Of a DNA stretch of 64,000 nt, positions 21,106-33,172 are shown in pieces (the stretch's first letter is position 1; every line of letters begins with the position of its first letter). The notes below the pieces were generated by a model. That model had not been told where the DNA came from and searched no databases. It was given only the letters and a program-made list of their open reading frames with translations. Origin of the DNA: Usnea hakonensis (taxonomy: Eukaryota > Ascomycota > Lecanoromycetes > Lecanorales > Parmeliaceae); assembly GCA_013423325.1 (NCBI GenBank), contig BLJB01000064.1:434001-498000 (forward strand). The letters run 5' to 3'. The translations under genes and the position numbers were made by a program.

Positions 21106-23445
21106 TTATTCTCCCAACTTGGTTCTCAACCGATCGACTTCAGCCGTCAACTTACTAATCTCTTGACTCTGCGCACTCATTGTCTGAGTCTGGTACTCCA
21201 ACAAGCTCTTGATCTCCGCTAGAGATCGTTGAATGGGTTGGTCCGAGACGCTTCCGGAATGTGGTCGTGATTGAGCACTGGTAAGAGGTTCCTTGGTAGA
21301 CTTGCTGGAAAGTGGCTCTTTGGTTGACTTGCTGGAAAGTGGCTCTTTGGTTGACTTGCTGGAAAGTGGCTCTTTGGTTGACTTGCTGGAGAGTGGCTCT
21401 TTGGTAGACTTGCTTGAAAGTGACTCCTCCGTAGACTTTGAGGGTGGAGCTTGCTCTTTCTTGATCAACGTGGGAGTGTCTTGACTCGCCGCCACCTGAC
21501 TTGCTTGTTCGAAGTCATCTGGTTTGGCGACTGGCGAGAGGGAGTCTCCTAAGTTTCTGGAGATAGCTGTTGGCTCCGACTTCTCATTTGGGGCTGCAGC
21601 ATGTGCATGTCTATCGGAACGATCGACTGGTTTGGCGATCTCTTCGAACGAAGAGCTGTCTTCCTCAGAATCATCTTCTTCCTTTTCATCAGTGAACTTA
21701 GAGGCTAGGTCTTTGATAGAAGAGGTTTGTTCCCTCATTGATGGGGGTGGACCGCGAAGAGAGGATGGAGGGGCTGCTGGCTCTGATGCGGGCTCTGGTG
21801 CTTTCTTTGTTGGGGAGGGTGCTGGAGGCGACTGCGCACGCCCCGTGGACCTGTAGTCCGTTGCTACCTCTGTTGGTTCTTCACCTGCATAAACACTGGC
21901 TAAATCAATTTTGGGTGGTAGACCTTCTTTGCCATTGAACCATTCACCAGCTGACATTGCGGGTTTCATACCAACAACAGGCGGGAAAATGTCATCCTGG
22001 AAGACTTCAGCGCGTCGAGGGACTATGAAAGATATCGGCTCGATATAAGAATCATTGACTGTCTTGAAAGCTCGCATGACTTCATTTTCGTGGGTGTTGA
22101 CGCCGCGCTTTGGAAGGAAGGCCATGCCACGTTGGGGATCCGCGGATTTGTATTCAGACAGAAACTCGAATTTACCGTTTTCGTATTCAAAATAGCGGAT
22201 GTTACCGTCACTAGAAGCCATTAGTATGTTATTTGCAGCAGGGTGCCCGAAGCGTACCCCTTTCCTGCGAGGTAGAGACACTGTGTCGCATCGTCCCAGA
22301 AAGGCATGCAGACCCCAGAAATCGCATCCAGCATCTGAAAGCCTCCCACCGGCTCTTTTGGGTCCCTAATATCCCATAGACCCAATTGTCTGTCACTCAT
22401 CTTTGAAAATCCCGTTGTAGCTACCTTGTCTTGTTCGCCCATCCAAGTCACGCGACTATTCTTTGCTCCCTGATGTCCGGGAATAACGTGTGCCGGCTTT
22501 TCTTGCCTAACATCCCATACCCGTAGCTTTTTGTCGCGAGAAGTTGTGACCATCAGCGAGCCATTCGCACTCCATGACAGGGATTGCACAATATCCGTGT
22601 GTTTGAGGGTCAGTCGAGGAGAGCCGGCCTCGACATCCCAAAGCTTGATAGTGTAATCGCCTGATGAGGTTGCGAGGATGTTTTCGGCAGCTGGGTTGAA
22701 TAGGACATGGCCTACTTTTCTATAAGTCATGTCAATACTGGACTCTAGTACCACCTGTGACCGCCCCACCTTGAATGCCCAGATAGCCTCTGGACTGGCG
22801 CAACGTCTTTGACAGTTTCGCCTTCCTCTGCCCGTAATGAGAAGCCTTCAGGAACTTTGTATATGAACGCCTGACCACCGTAAGCTCCATACACAAGACA
22901 GCTATTGTGTTCTTCATACCTTGCCATCGTCGGATCCTGATGCGATCAATGAATCGTTGAAAGGAGACCTGTGATCAATTTCAACCACAGTGTCACCATC
23001 CATTGTAAGGTCTTCTACCAGTCCGTATCCAAGACCACAGCAGTATGTCCCCTGAACAAAGGCAACTGTTCGGGCAATCGCCCCTTCTCATTTATTGGTA
23101 TGACCGCAAATGCGCCTCCTCCACTGGCTTCCCAATTGACGGAGATGTACTGTGGATTGGCCTGTACTTCTGTTAGATCAGATCGTTGGATCCAACAGCA
23201 CCGTACTACCTTTACAAGGTTCGTATCCCATGCATTCTTCGAGATCCGTATGTTATCGTAGCATTGTTCCTGAAAACGGTTAGCCTTATGCCGCGATACT
23301 TTCGTTCTATCTAGCACTCGTACCTTCCTCGTAGATCGTCCGAAGACATGCCCTGCATCCAACCTTAGCTTCGGGTACCCCGTAGACAGGATAGCTGCTG
23401 GGTGTGCCTACGGTATTTCGACGATCGCACAAAACGGCCTGACAT
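21106..23445 (-). CDS. crn1: coronin, actin-binding WD40 protein
   Basis: Eight exons: 23412-23445, 23324-23352, 23210-23269, 23019-23161, 22920-22968, 22770-22870, 22258-22719 and 21106-22210. All phases agree and give 660 residues. The N-terminus has the coronin signature (MSGRFVRSSKYRHVFGR, then CYDNIRISKNAWDTNL). WD40 blades follow: FRGHTAVVLDTDWSPFNDSL, SSGDYTIKLWDVEAG, TSRDKKLRVWDVRQ. The conserved extension after the propeller (VMRAFKTVNDSYIEPISFIVPR) is present. Then comes a variable linker with five SKSTKEPLS units and a C-terminal coiled coil (LAEIKSLLEYQTQ...VDRLRTKL) for oligomerisation. By family it binds F-actin and works with Arp2/3 and cofilin at cortical patches. Confidence 0.93.
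21295..21429. repeat. 27-nt tandem repeat (five units) in the coronin linker
   Basis: Units start at 21295, 21322, 21349, 21376 and 21403; the second and third are identical and the first and fourth differ by one base each, while the fifth is more diverged and a sixth decayed unit may follow. On the coding strand each unit encodes SKSTKEPLS, a Ser/Thr/Lys nonapeptide, in the unstructured region between the WD40 propeller and the coiled coil. The low divergence implies recent expansion. Confidence 0.92.
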
Positions 23446-24351
23446 CTGCGCGCATGCACTGGGAGGTCAGTATATCTTCGAGTAATCCGTACTAGCTAAG
23501 TGTAAAGATGGATTCTCATTTCGACATAGAACAGCAAGCTAAAGCATTGGGGACGGAATTTGCTCCACTTGGTCGAGGCAGCCAAGAAAGTCTTGGCAAT
23601 TTTTCATCTCAAGTCTCGCCTCGTCCAGCCTTACGCGTACTCGTACTTTAGTCATGCGGACTGTTGCACCTCAACGACAATCAATTGAGGTAAGGAACTG
23701 TGAAGCTCCTACACCTACGAAGCATTGGAGTAATAACAAACACTTAGCAAATATACACGCTGTCCAAATGGAAAAAAGCTGCAAAAATTCGCAAAAAGTC
23801 GATGAACCACACCTGATTTGAACAGATAACCTTTCGATCTGGAGTCGAACGCGCTGCCGTTGCGCCAGCGGTCCCGCTTATCAATGTTCACGGCGCTGTT
23901 TGCCAATATAATTATTTTAGCAAATTCAGATTTTCATCCGAATTTTCCAGCGTCGGATGCCGGGTCAAAACCCTAACCCTATTTTCGGGAGTCGGCCCCA
24001 TCTTCGGGTATAGTTCAGGTAGGGTATTATCCGAAGAGTCTCAGCAAGTCCCCGCCAAAGTTTCATAATCATGTTGGAGAGCAGCGTCTTTACAGTACTT
24101 GTATAGTCTTATACTATTATTCCTTTATTGTATGGATCAAGACATTATTAAAGCCATGTGACTTATCTTTTTTAAAAAGGACTATTTTAGGTAGATTTGG
24201 TCTGTTCTTATTCGTGAGTACGTACAGCGTTTCTACCTACTTCTCGTTCCATAGTGTATATCATCAACATATTAAGGAGAATTAGAGATAATCCCACCAC
24301 TTCTTGTAATTCCTCAAGTGATAGCTCCACACTTCCTCGACATGATCACCT
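23446..24351. other. intergenic region holding tRNA-Trp and a short CCCTAA-like tract
   Basis: Apart from the tRNA there is no gene. A CCCTAACCCT word at about 23970-23979 resembles one and a half telomere repeats but is isolated. Confidence 0.5.
23803..23874 (-). tRNA. tRNA-Trp (CCA), no intron
   Basis: 72 nt on the minus strand. The acceptor is GGACCGC/GTGGTTC with two G-U pairs, the D arm GCGC/GCGC, the anticodon stem TTCGA/TCGAA, and the loop CTCCAGA giving CCA. The T arm is ATCTG-TTCAAAT-CAGGT (one wobble) and the discriminator is A. The several wobble pairs and the TTCAAAT loop are acceptable. It lies just 5' of coronin in the intergenic space. Confidence 0.85.
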
Positions 24352-26401
24352 CTAACGCTGAACTTTCTCACTTTTCTTGAGCGCCTGCTCGGTCTCTAAT
24401 TCCGCATTCAAGCTCAGCCCTTTGGTTGCAAAACTCAGCACAAGTGCCACAAATGCCAGTCCCGCCATGACCGCCCATACGACCTTCAACGCGTTGGCAT
24501 ATGCATTCACGATCATGACCCTCTCAACCTCGCCCTCCGGAATCGCTTTGATGATCTGCACCAGCGCACTGGCATCCTGGGCTAGCGTCGTTGCATTCTT
24601 CGCAAGGTCTGGGTACCGACGAAGTTGAACGGCAAATTGGCTTTGGAAAGTGACACCACCGATGGCTACCCCAATCCCTTGGCCCAGCGAGCGCATGAAG
24701 ATGTACATGGCTGCCGCAAAGCCAACATACTTCTCTGTCGCTGCTGCCTGTGTGGCCAAGTTCATGCATGCAAACAACAATCCCAGTCCAAAGCCGGGTA
24801 CGAGATTTAAAAATATATACGCCGGTATACTCGTATCCGGGCCCAGTAAGTACATCAATCCCATGCCCAGCACGGTGAGGAACCATCCTGACCAGATGGC
24901 CCAGCGGAAGCGACCCGTGATACTGACAGCGATACCGACAATGATGGACATGGGCGTAATAGTAAAGGTCTCTGGAAAGACGGCCACGCCGACGATAATA
25001 TCACTGTAGGCCTTGACAGCCTCGTAGTACAGCGGAAGGTAGTAGAGTGAACACCAAAGCAGCATACCGTGGATAAGCGTGCCAATATAATTGACGGCTG
25101 CAGTACGGTTGGCGAAAATGCGTAGAGGGATCAAGGGCGTCTTTGCGACATATGATTCGTACATGACAAAGACAAGCATGCCGGAAAAGCCAAGAATCAG
25201 TGGTACTAAAGTGCGAAAGGAGGACCATGCAAACATCACGCCGCCCCAGGACACGGGCATAAGAAAGGAAGTAGTGGAAGCAGTGAGGAGGATGGCGCCA
25301 ATCCAGTCAAAGCGCCAAAGTTTGCTTGCAAAGGGGCCCGGGGGCTGTTCTAGTCGTAGGCAAAACGGTAGCGTAAGGAAGCCTAGGCCACAGAAAGGCA
25401 AGTTTATCCAAAAGATCCAGCGCCATGTGACTTTCTGGGCGAAGGCGCCACCAATCAAGGGACCGGTGACTGATCTACGCTCATTTCGATGTCAGTGCTA
25501 CTGCCTCAAGACGGACAACTCGAATCGAGACGAGTCTCAGAAGTAGGACTGGTCAATGTATCCGTGTGTTCTTGAATTTATGCCATACCATTCGGACTGA
25601 GGGACTATGGAGAAAGTTTATTCATCGAAGTTCACGTACCCTATCGCCCATGTCAGGCTTTGAAAGCCAAACCACTTGCCGCGCTCACGCAGAGGGACCA
25701 GGTCGGTGATAAGGACCTCAGTTAGCGAGATGATGCCGCCGCCGCCAACACCCTGGATACTACGGCCAATCAAGAGAGAGGTGATGTTTTGGGCGAGCGC
25801 ACCAACTATTGCACCTACCGTGAAGAAGACGAGGGCGACAAGGAGAAGAGATTTGCGACCGAGTATGTAGGAAAGCGAAGCGAAAGTGGGTTGGAAGACA
25901 GTTGAGGCCAGGAGGAAAGAAGTCCCGCACCAGAAGGTAGCAATGGCGCTGCCATGGAGGGACTCAGAGATGATCTGGTTTTGAGAGTCAGTCAAATTTA
26001 GTACTCTTTACATCAGCCGATGAGCCTCGGAAGTGCCACGCCGGTCAGTGGTTCTGAAGCGACTGTATACACTAAATGCTAAAAGAAGGGGCTATTACAG
26101 GAAGAGCGACGGAGAGCGATGTAGCATCCAAGGCTACCGCGAGAGTGATTATGCAGAGACTGATGAAGGAGGCGTAGAAGCTCCATCCGGGATCAAAGCT
26201 GCCTGATGGTGATGAAGAGACGGGATCCAAAAGTCTCACACTTCCAGTCTCCTGAGGCGCCGAAAGATCCAACCGATGATTGTTCTCGAGGGTACGGTTG
26301 TCTGGAGGCTTCTCCGTATCTCGAGACGTGTTCATCGCGAGTGATTGGCTGGATACTTGTCCGCGGTGGTGTCCTGCGGATTCCGTGGGGAAGAAACTCA
26401 T
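24352..26401 (-). CDS. MFS drug/metabolite exporter, DHA2-type
   Basis: Three exons, 26099-26401, 25640-25974 and 24352-25474, encode 586 residues (phases 0 and 2). After a hydrophilic N-terminus of about 70 residues come hydrophobic segments typical of DHA2 exporters. Family blocks seen include ALDATSLSVALP|IISESLHG across intron 1, LGRKSLLLVALVFFTVG (motif A region), GRSIQGVGGGGIISLTEV, LVPLRERGKWFGF and GSVTGPLIGGAFAQ (motif C) across intron 2, and VTWRWIFWINLPF. A plasma-membrane proton antiporter for drugs or secondary metabolites is the family expectation; the substrate is unknown. The start could be the ATG at 26401 or a later Met (MNTSRDTEK). It is the nearest transporter to the AflR-like regulator at 29256. 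Confidence 0.88.
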
Positions 26402-29255
26402 GGGGTCAGCCCTAAGAGACGACCCGAAAAAGAGGTAGACGCAGTGACGTAGTAACGCCCCGTAAGATTAATAAAGACTCTGCATGAGGGATTTTCAGCG
26501 TAGGATTTTATCCTAGGTACTTAAGGTAGGTACCTTATGAATTATCATAAATAAATTCTATTTCAGACGCAGTCAGCTTATCCATCTATCTGCTAGCAGC
26601 ACTCACCAGTCGGACTGCTACCGCCAATACCTACCCACCCAGCTACTCACCCACTGAGCACCCACCAACCCACCAAATGGCCCACCGGTCTACTGAGCAC
26701 CTATCCACTCCGATAATCTATTGTACTCGATAGATTGCAAGACAAATTAATAAAGACGGGGCTCTAATGCAATCAAAAAACCCTCGTGCAGTTGAACAGT
26801 GCCTGTCACGCTTTTGCTGATCTGGAAAAGTAAGTATCGATTCGTCTCTTTCATTTCAGTCAACTATCCGGCGACGGACGAGACTCTCGGTCTTCAAGAG
26901 GCATCGCCTCGAGATTTAGGGATAGCGAACGGCAGCGGCGATCCGTATTGCGATAGTTATATAAATCCATGTGACACTCAATTGCATGTTTGATCTTCTT
27001 CCAATTGAGTCACGACTTATCAATGCGACGCAGAAAATTTGGGGAAAAAGGGCTAGGTGGAAGACTTCGTATAAGCTTAACCTGTTCTTCAAGCTCCACA
27101 ATTCCGGTATTCGACGTCCTAGGTAAGACGACCAGTGGTCATGATATATCTGACCCTTGCTATGTTCTCTTGGATAGCTACCATGAAGGAGGCCCATTAA
27201 GAAGCGCAAGTGCAAAGTGCAGCTGTCTAGGTAGACTCTTGTAGCTAGACAATGGGCTTGGTGACTGCCGACGGCATAGGTTATGAATTCGACGTTTTTG
27301 TTTGCGTCCCGAGCTTCAGCTTTGCGTTAGTGACCCAGCGTCTACCCCAGCGTAGCGAATCCCGAGTTCTCGTATTATCTCACTGTCGACGGCCCAACCA
27401 GCAATCGGGGCCAAGGTTGTGTCCTGGTGTCCGCAAGTCCTTTCATTTAGCCCCCTGGTTCCCCCAAAACACCAACATCAATCACCAACAACAAAATAGA
27501 AACAGCAAACCACTTACGCGCTTAAAACCACCCACAGCCTGGAAGTCCCAAGTCGAATACGGCCTCCAAGCCTGCTCTGAGATTCTCGCCAAGAAAGCCC
27601 CCAAGGGCTCCAAGTCTGCCAATTCCACCTAATCCAATACGTCCTCCATAGCACCGCCTCGCACGATGCCAAAAGCGTTTAATGCTGAGGACTACCGCTC
27701 CTGGTCAAAGGATAATAAACCTAATGGCGGCGATCCAGCTATGGGTGCTGTAGTATAATTCATTTGATCAAAACGCTGCGTAGCCCGCACTTGGAGGATT
27801 ACAGGATTCAGAGGGATAGATTTGGAATAATATGTGGACGATGTTGGAAAACTGGACGATTGAGCTGCAGGTATGTTAAAGGGGTCTAGAAAAATAGGCC
27901 ACTTTACCCTTGGCATACCACTCTAGGCTCTGAGAGATTCTTTTCAAAGTACCCACGGAATGCGATGACTGGAAGATTTGTATCGGAATCGGCGATGCGA
28001 AAAGCATAGAAAGGAGAATCAGCTGCAGGCGTATAATGTAATCATTGAAAGTGGGTGGGAGCCGGTTTGTCAGAGCTCGGATTATAAATTAAGTATACAT
28101 GGGCGTATCCTGTATGATTCCGAGTCCGGCAACCTGCGGGAGTCCCGGGTATGGTGCCAATGTCAGATATAGGATGCGTGAGGTAGTGACAGCGTAGGAG
28201 AATCTTACCGATCATCCGCTTTTTTATACAATCCTCACTAAGTGGAGTACCTCATGGAAATATGCGGATGATTGTGCAGCAGCGTTTTATGTAGAGCCCT
28301 GTCTTATTGGCGCGATGATCATCTCATCGAAAGAAAGAAGGTAGGAAAATGGTGATAATTGCAGGATTGACTACGATTATGAATGCGGGAAGCTTACCTT
28401 AAGGTAAAGTAGTCACAGATATGGCGGTGCAATCTATTGGCCGAATAAACAATTGATAATATTATGCATCTATCTTTGTTTGGTTTTACCATTGGCTGCT
28501 CATCCTGCAACTCTTACTTTCGGAATGATTGATGGATAGGATTTGTTTGAAACGGAATTGGTAATCTTCTTCAATGCATTGTTTGGTAAGTTGTACTTGA
28601 GTAATCGTCAGCGTTTGGAAAGGATGAGTAATGCAACAATGCATGGGTGGGGAAAGTCGATAGTGCGATCCTACCTACCTCTAAACTCAAGAATGTGAGG
28701 CTTGGAAAGGCAGCAGTGGTCTTAAAATATTTAAACTTGTAACATAGTGTACTTTCGATACCGCTGATCCATGTTGTGGCCGTGTTAATTAAGAGTATTA
28801 GAGTTTGCTGTAAGAGTTGTTTATGATATCTCTAGATGTTTTATAGCTGACATTTCTTTCCCACGACCTGCCATGATTTGCGTGAGACGGGAGCTAGCTA
28901 AGGTGCTTTGGATATGTGTTACGAATACAATGAGGTCCTGGGATTACGAATGTCAGCTCTCATCATCCAGCCATCCGGGAGACGTGAGCATGCGTGTAAG
29001 CCTTTTTGCCAGCAATTTGGAACTTCTTCCACACGCTGTCAATAGTATGCAAAACGAAGAATGATCACAATACTAGGACATGAACAACATGCCAAAGCAG
29101 AATGAAGGTGTCTCGCCATAAACTATACCAACCACTCACTCCGAGGCGAGAGAAAGTTCCCGCAGCTACATTTACATTGCAGCCCGGCGCAGAATTGCCT
29201 TTCCTTATACCTCGCTAGAACGGAGCGCAAGTGGTAGGTACGTGCGCCCGGGACT
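26402..29255. other. 2.8-kb gap without a supported gene
   Basis: Contains a palindromic-looking CCTAGGTACTTAAGGTAGG-type word at 26511-26538, related words near 28391-28405 and 28671-28680, and several decayed or spurious frames (e.g. 27252-27632 plus, 27692-27916 minus) with no domain. Nothing here can be assigned a product. Confidence 0.45.
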
Positions 29256-30461
29256 ATGGCCGATAATTCTCGCATGCACAGTACGTCGGGGAAAAAGTCA
29301 CCCAAGTACAGGGCATCTTGTGATTCGTGCAACAAGGCAAAAGTGCGCTGCTCCCAAACGAAACCGAGTTGTGCTCGGTGTTTGAAGAGTCAGAGTCGCT
29401 GCGCTTATAGCATATCAAAGAGATTTGGCAGGTACAGTGGAGAGGACCCCACAAGGGTAGAATGGAGGTGCTAAGAATGGACCATTGGCAGGCCGCCGGC
29501 AACGCCTGCCTCGAGGACGGGACTGGAAAACCCTTCAAGTTCCTCCAGCTCGACAGATCCAAGGGAATCTCTTCAAGTATTTCCATGGTCTGGCGGGGAC
29601 CAGTCAGACTTGTGCCAGGGGCAGCAACTGCAGAAGTATGGGACATTTGACAAGGCGCTCTTCATGCCCGACCAATCATCAACGTCTCAAGGATTGCCAT
29701 TGATTTATGATGACTTTGATTTCATGCTGGAAAGAGATGAAGCACATATCTCAAAACTCCAAGATCAGGATCTCGGCCATTTCGATGGCGCATCCGATAT
29801 AGAGCTCGGATCTTACATCCACGACGACAGCATAATCGAATCTACTCCCTCTGATTCGCAATCCAAAAGCCAGTGTGCGTCTTGCAGTGCGTTAGATTCT
29901 CAATACGATGAGTCTTTAATGGGAGACGCCTGCCGTTGCAACGAAATAATTATCACACAACTTTCATCTTTACCGGTGCTGCTTGCGAACACCGAATATG
30001 CTACATTCGAGGCTGAGCTCGTGCAATTTCAGAAATCCGTCAGTCTCTGCGCCAGTGTCTTAGCGTGCACATGTCCGGGCAGAGATTACTCGACCATGTT
30101 GACCATCAGCATGCTTATTGGCCGTATCATCTCCATCTTGAAGCGAGGTTGTGCTCAGACAGGACGCGACAGTGTCGAAAGTGCTCGTACGCTGATCACG
30201 ACAGGTGCGATACCCCCCAGCGAATCGTCCAAGTTCAGTATGGGTATGTATGAATTTGAAGGTGAAGACGAAAGAACCCTGAAGCGAGAAGTGTGGTGGA
30301 TACAAATCAGAAAGGCAGAGGCTCTTATCACGGCGTTCGGAAAGATGGTAGAGGAGGTGATGTCGCAGCAGGCAGTGGTTGGGGAAAAGCTCGTGTCCTT
30401 GTTGGATCAAGAAGTACAAGCGGTAAAGGGGGACTGCAGTGTCCATCACGATCATTATTAA
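29256..30461 (+). CDS. AflR-like Zn2Cys6 transcription factor
   Basis: Two exons, 29256-29431 and 29492-30461 (60-nt intron, GTACAG...TTGGCAG, phase 2), code for 381 residues. The binuclear zinc cluster is at about residues 22-48: CDSCNKAKVRCSQTKPSC, then ARC and SRC, followed by the basic linker SISKRFGR that leads into a Pro/Ser-rich region in exon 2. The C-terminal half carries the Cys-rich helical region of AflR-type regulators (CRCNEIIITQLSSLPVLL..., SVLACTCPGRDYSTMLTISM). Such proteins activate aromatic polyketide clusters by binding palindromic promoter sites. No PKS is intact in this window; broken ones lie at 40.6-44.8 kb. The gene itself shows no stop or frameshift. Confidence 0.85.
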
Positions 30462-31609
30462 ATGCAGATAACCTATAATGTGAGGGACGGCTGCAGATGT
30501 TAATATGAGAAGCGATCATTTTCGCGTAAAATAGTAAACTTTTGACTGGCTGCCTGGAGTGGTTGTCTACAATAATCGTCCGTATTTGGAAACAATCATC
30601 TTCATGCAGATACACGCGAACGAAGTACATTTCTCCAACACTTTTAGAGTCCAAGCGTGCATATCAAATTCTACTTACCAACGCGGCGGTATGGGAAGGA
30701 TGCTTCGAGTCTCGCGCGAGGGTTGGGAGAGTTCATGAAAGATAAGGGGAAGGGAGAGCCCCAGGAGAATTGTATGCGGGTGTTGGAGAGGTTGACGAGC
30801 CGTTGAACATTGGAGGAGAGGGCCGCGTTGCAAAACTATATCAGTTTTTGCTCTTTCAAGGAGGCATTGAGTATGTCTACGTTTTGATTTACAGAAAGCG
30901 GCGACACAAAGACGGGGCTTTTGAATTTGCGTCGTGAGCGTCCTCATTTGTTAGGCTTTTTCCGTGAGTGATGTATCCACTTAGACTGAGCTAAAGAGCA
31001 CAAAATCTCTCGGATATTCTTGAGAGCAGTCCTGATGGCGCGATTGATCAGTGATTCCAACACGGTGTCGCCTGAACGTTGTGGTACCTAGACAAGAAAC
31101 GATTCCAGAGAATGTAGCCAAAGTCATGGATAAAGGCTGTTTCGTACTCTATCCCAATTGGTGAATGCTCAATTTCTTTGCTTATTGCCAGATCGAAAGC
31201 TGCGGCAAATATCTATTTGAACATATAAATAAGAAACGGGAAAGTAGTACTAGTGATAGGCGAGCTTTTCATTTTCACTCACTTTTATGAATAATAACCA
31301 GATTATTCTAATCAGTCATCCCTAGATTAAGAGTTCCCGAAGAAGGAACATACCCTTCGTACTTGATGGGATCTGGCCGAAGGGCCAACTGAGGTCTGGC
31401 ACCTTCAATTGTTGAAGTCAAGCTGCAGTCTCCATTTCTCGACTGTTCGAACTGCAGTAATATCAAATCGTAGAGCTGGTCTCATGCTGGACAAGACTTG
31501 GTTATCGCCTCGTCCACAGCCGATGCAGGCAATTGTCTAACCTCATCCCTCATCGGGAGGTATTCCAACTGCAGTCATAGGTGTTCACCCCCGAACCTGC
31601 TGTTTGTCG
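30462..31609. other. intergenic stretch, no clear gene
   Basis: Lies between the convergent ends of the regulator and the acyltransferase genes. Short frames only; no domain or repeat of note. Confidence 0.45.
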
Positions 31610-32721
31610 TTATTGCCGCTGCACAGCCCAGGCTTTGACGAATTCATCTTTCTCCTTGACACCAAGGCCTACTCTTTTCACCCTCCCTAGTCTAGCCAAT
31701 GCCTCAGCGACTTTGTCCAAGACTCGTTTTTCCGCTGCGTTCATACTCTCGGAATCCTCCGAATTGAGCAAAGTGTCCGAACTGCTCGTTCTATCGTCGT
31801 ACACCATATCTCTCTCTATTTGGCCGGCGGGACCCCTCGTGGCTTGCGACTCGGAGGTATTGTGAATACTCTCGGCAATCCTCACGCGGATGCAATGCGT
31901 TGGTTTGCTCAAAAGATTCCAAACAAAGGAGACGTATGAGCCTGGGACAGGCGTCGTGATATCTCCTGCGGTGTATCGAAGACTTATTGGAAAGATCTTA
32001 GTTTCGGAAGGTGCCGTGAGGAGCGATGGACTAAAGGGAAGGATGCCTCGCCCATTGGTCGTCGTGCACTCAGGGTAGATGACAATAGCCTGGCCTGGGT
32101 AACTTTGGATGAGGGTCTGCAGATCTGTGAGTTTTGTATGCTTTGGCGGTTCAAGTTGAGGGTATTGAAAGGCGCGAAGCATGGCATGGAACAGTGATAT
32201 ACGCTGCACTAGACGGGTTGATGGGTACGAGGCCGTAAAGACAGGATCGAAAATTGCGGCCAGGTACAGAGAGTCAAGCGGAGAGGTATAGGAACAGGCG
32301 ATAATGGAGCCTGGTTGCGGTAGTCGTGCCTCGTGGTGTTTGGCGAGAGAGCTTGGGCATCATGATCAGCGAGGTATCCACAGCAGCTAATTTGTGGCAC
32401 GCACCCCTTCTTGACACCATCAATTTGAAGATCGATCCACCAGACCCCCGGCGTACCAAGTATGAGCCATAAGGACGCTTTCTTCCCTAAAGATCCAATC
32501 GGCAGCCACTGTAATACAAAAAAGTAACTCAAAGTAACCGTGAGAATTATTGGTAGGCGAATGAGGAGTAAGAAAAGATGGAAAGGCAGATAGATGCCGG
32601 ATGATTGAGTAGGTATTGGAAAGAATGGTGCAATGCCCGAGCCTGAAGAGAGTCAGTGGCTGAAAGAAGACAGGTTGAGTATGAGAGCACCTCGATCTCT
32701 AAATTGCGAATATTTTTCCAT
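31610..32721 (-). CDS. LOA1: LOA1/PlsC-like lysophospholipid acyltransferase
   Basis: Three exons, 32691-32721, 32405-32642 and 31610-32351, encode 336 residues. The N-terminus (MEKYSQFRDRGSGIAPFFP) precedes a hydrophobic hairpin (FHLFLLLIRLPIILTVTL) and the PlsC domain. Motif I region reads SYTSPLD where classical PlsC enzymes have NHxxxxD, so the usual His is Tyr here. Motif III region is YPECTTTNGRGILPF. This pattern matches fungal LOA1 (Vps66)-type proteins, which acylate lysophosphatidic acid in the ER and lipid droplets; that function is by family. The C-terminal 80 residues are soluble and helical. It is transcribed divergently from the kinesin gene. Confidence 0.85.
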
Positions 32722-33172
32722 ATTTCTTGGGCGAAGACTTTGTTAGAAAGCTCAGGGTACAGCAATGTCAGAAGCAATGTAGGAATAGTCTATTGAGCAG
32801 GCCATGTATATCAAAATGATAAGAATAAAGACAAGGTGGCAGGAATAGGGAACGATATATTATTTGTCCAGCGTGGTGACATGTCAAATGCAAGTACTGA
32901 GCGAGTGGGCTGTTGGAAACTTGTATGCGTCTTTAGCTGGTGCGGCCAATGATTTGTGATCTGCATGATCTGCGGCTAGTCATCCACGCTAATGCAAATC
33001 CTTGTTAGCGTCGAGTCCGGCGTTGTTCTGTTTACATTTGCACCTGTTCTGTCTTTTGTCTGCTATTTTGAAGACATTCACTCACTATCGTGCAATTCCA
33101 CGGCTCAAACATACGAGGAATGACTTTGTTCAGCCATTCAATACCCTAAATTACGAAGCACCATTTGCTGCA
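32722..33172. promoter_or_regulatory. divergent promoter region between acyltransferase and kinesin
   Basis: About 450 bp separate the two start codons. A CCAAT word lies near 32945. No TATA-like element is convincing. Position, not motif content, is the evidence. Confidence 0.4.

Noticed and set aside
23965..23985. CCCTAACCCT, a telomere-like word
   Set aside because: Only about one and a half repeats, far from any end; too short to call an interstitial telomere.
27252..27916. Frames at 27252-27632 (plus) and 27692-27916 (minus) as genes
   Set aside because: No domain, no consistent splice structure and low-complexity composition; not supportable.
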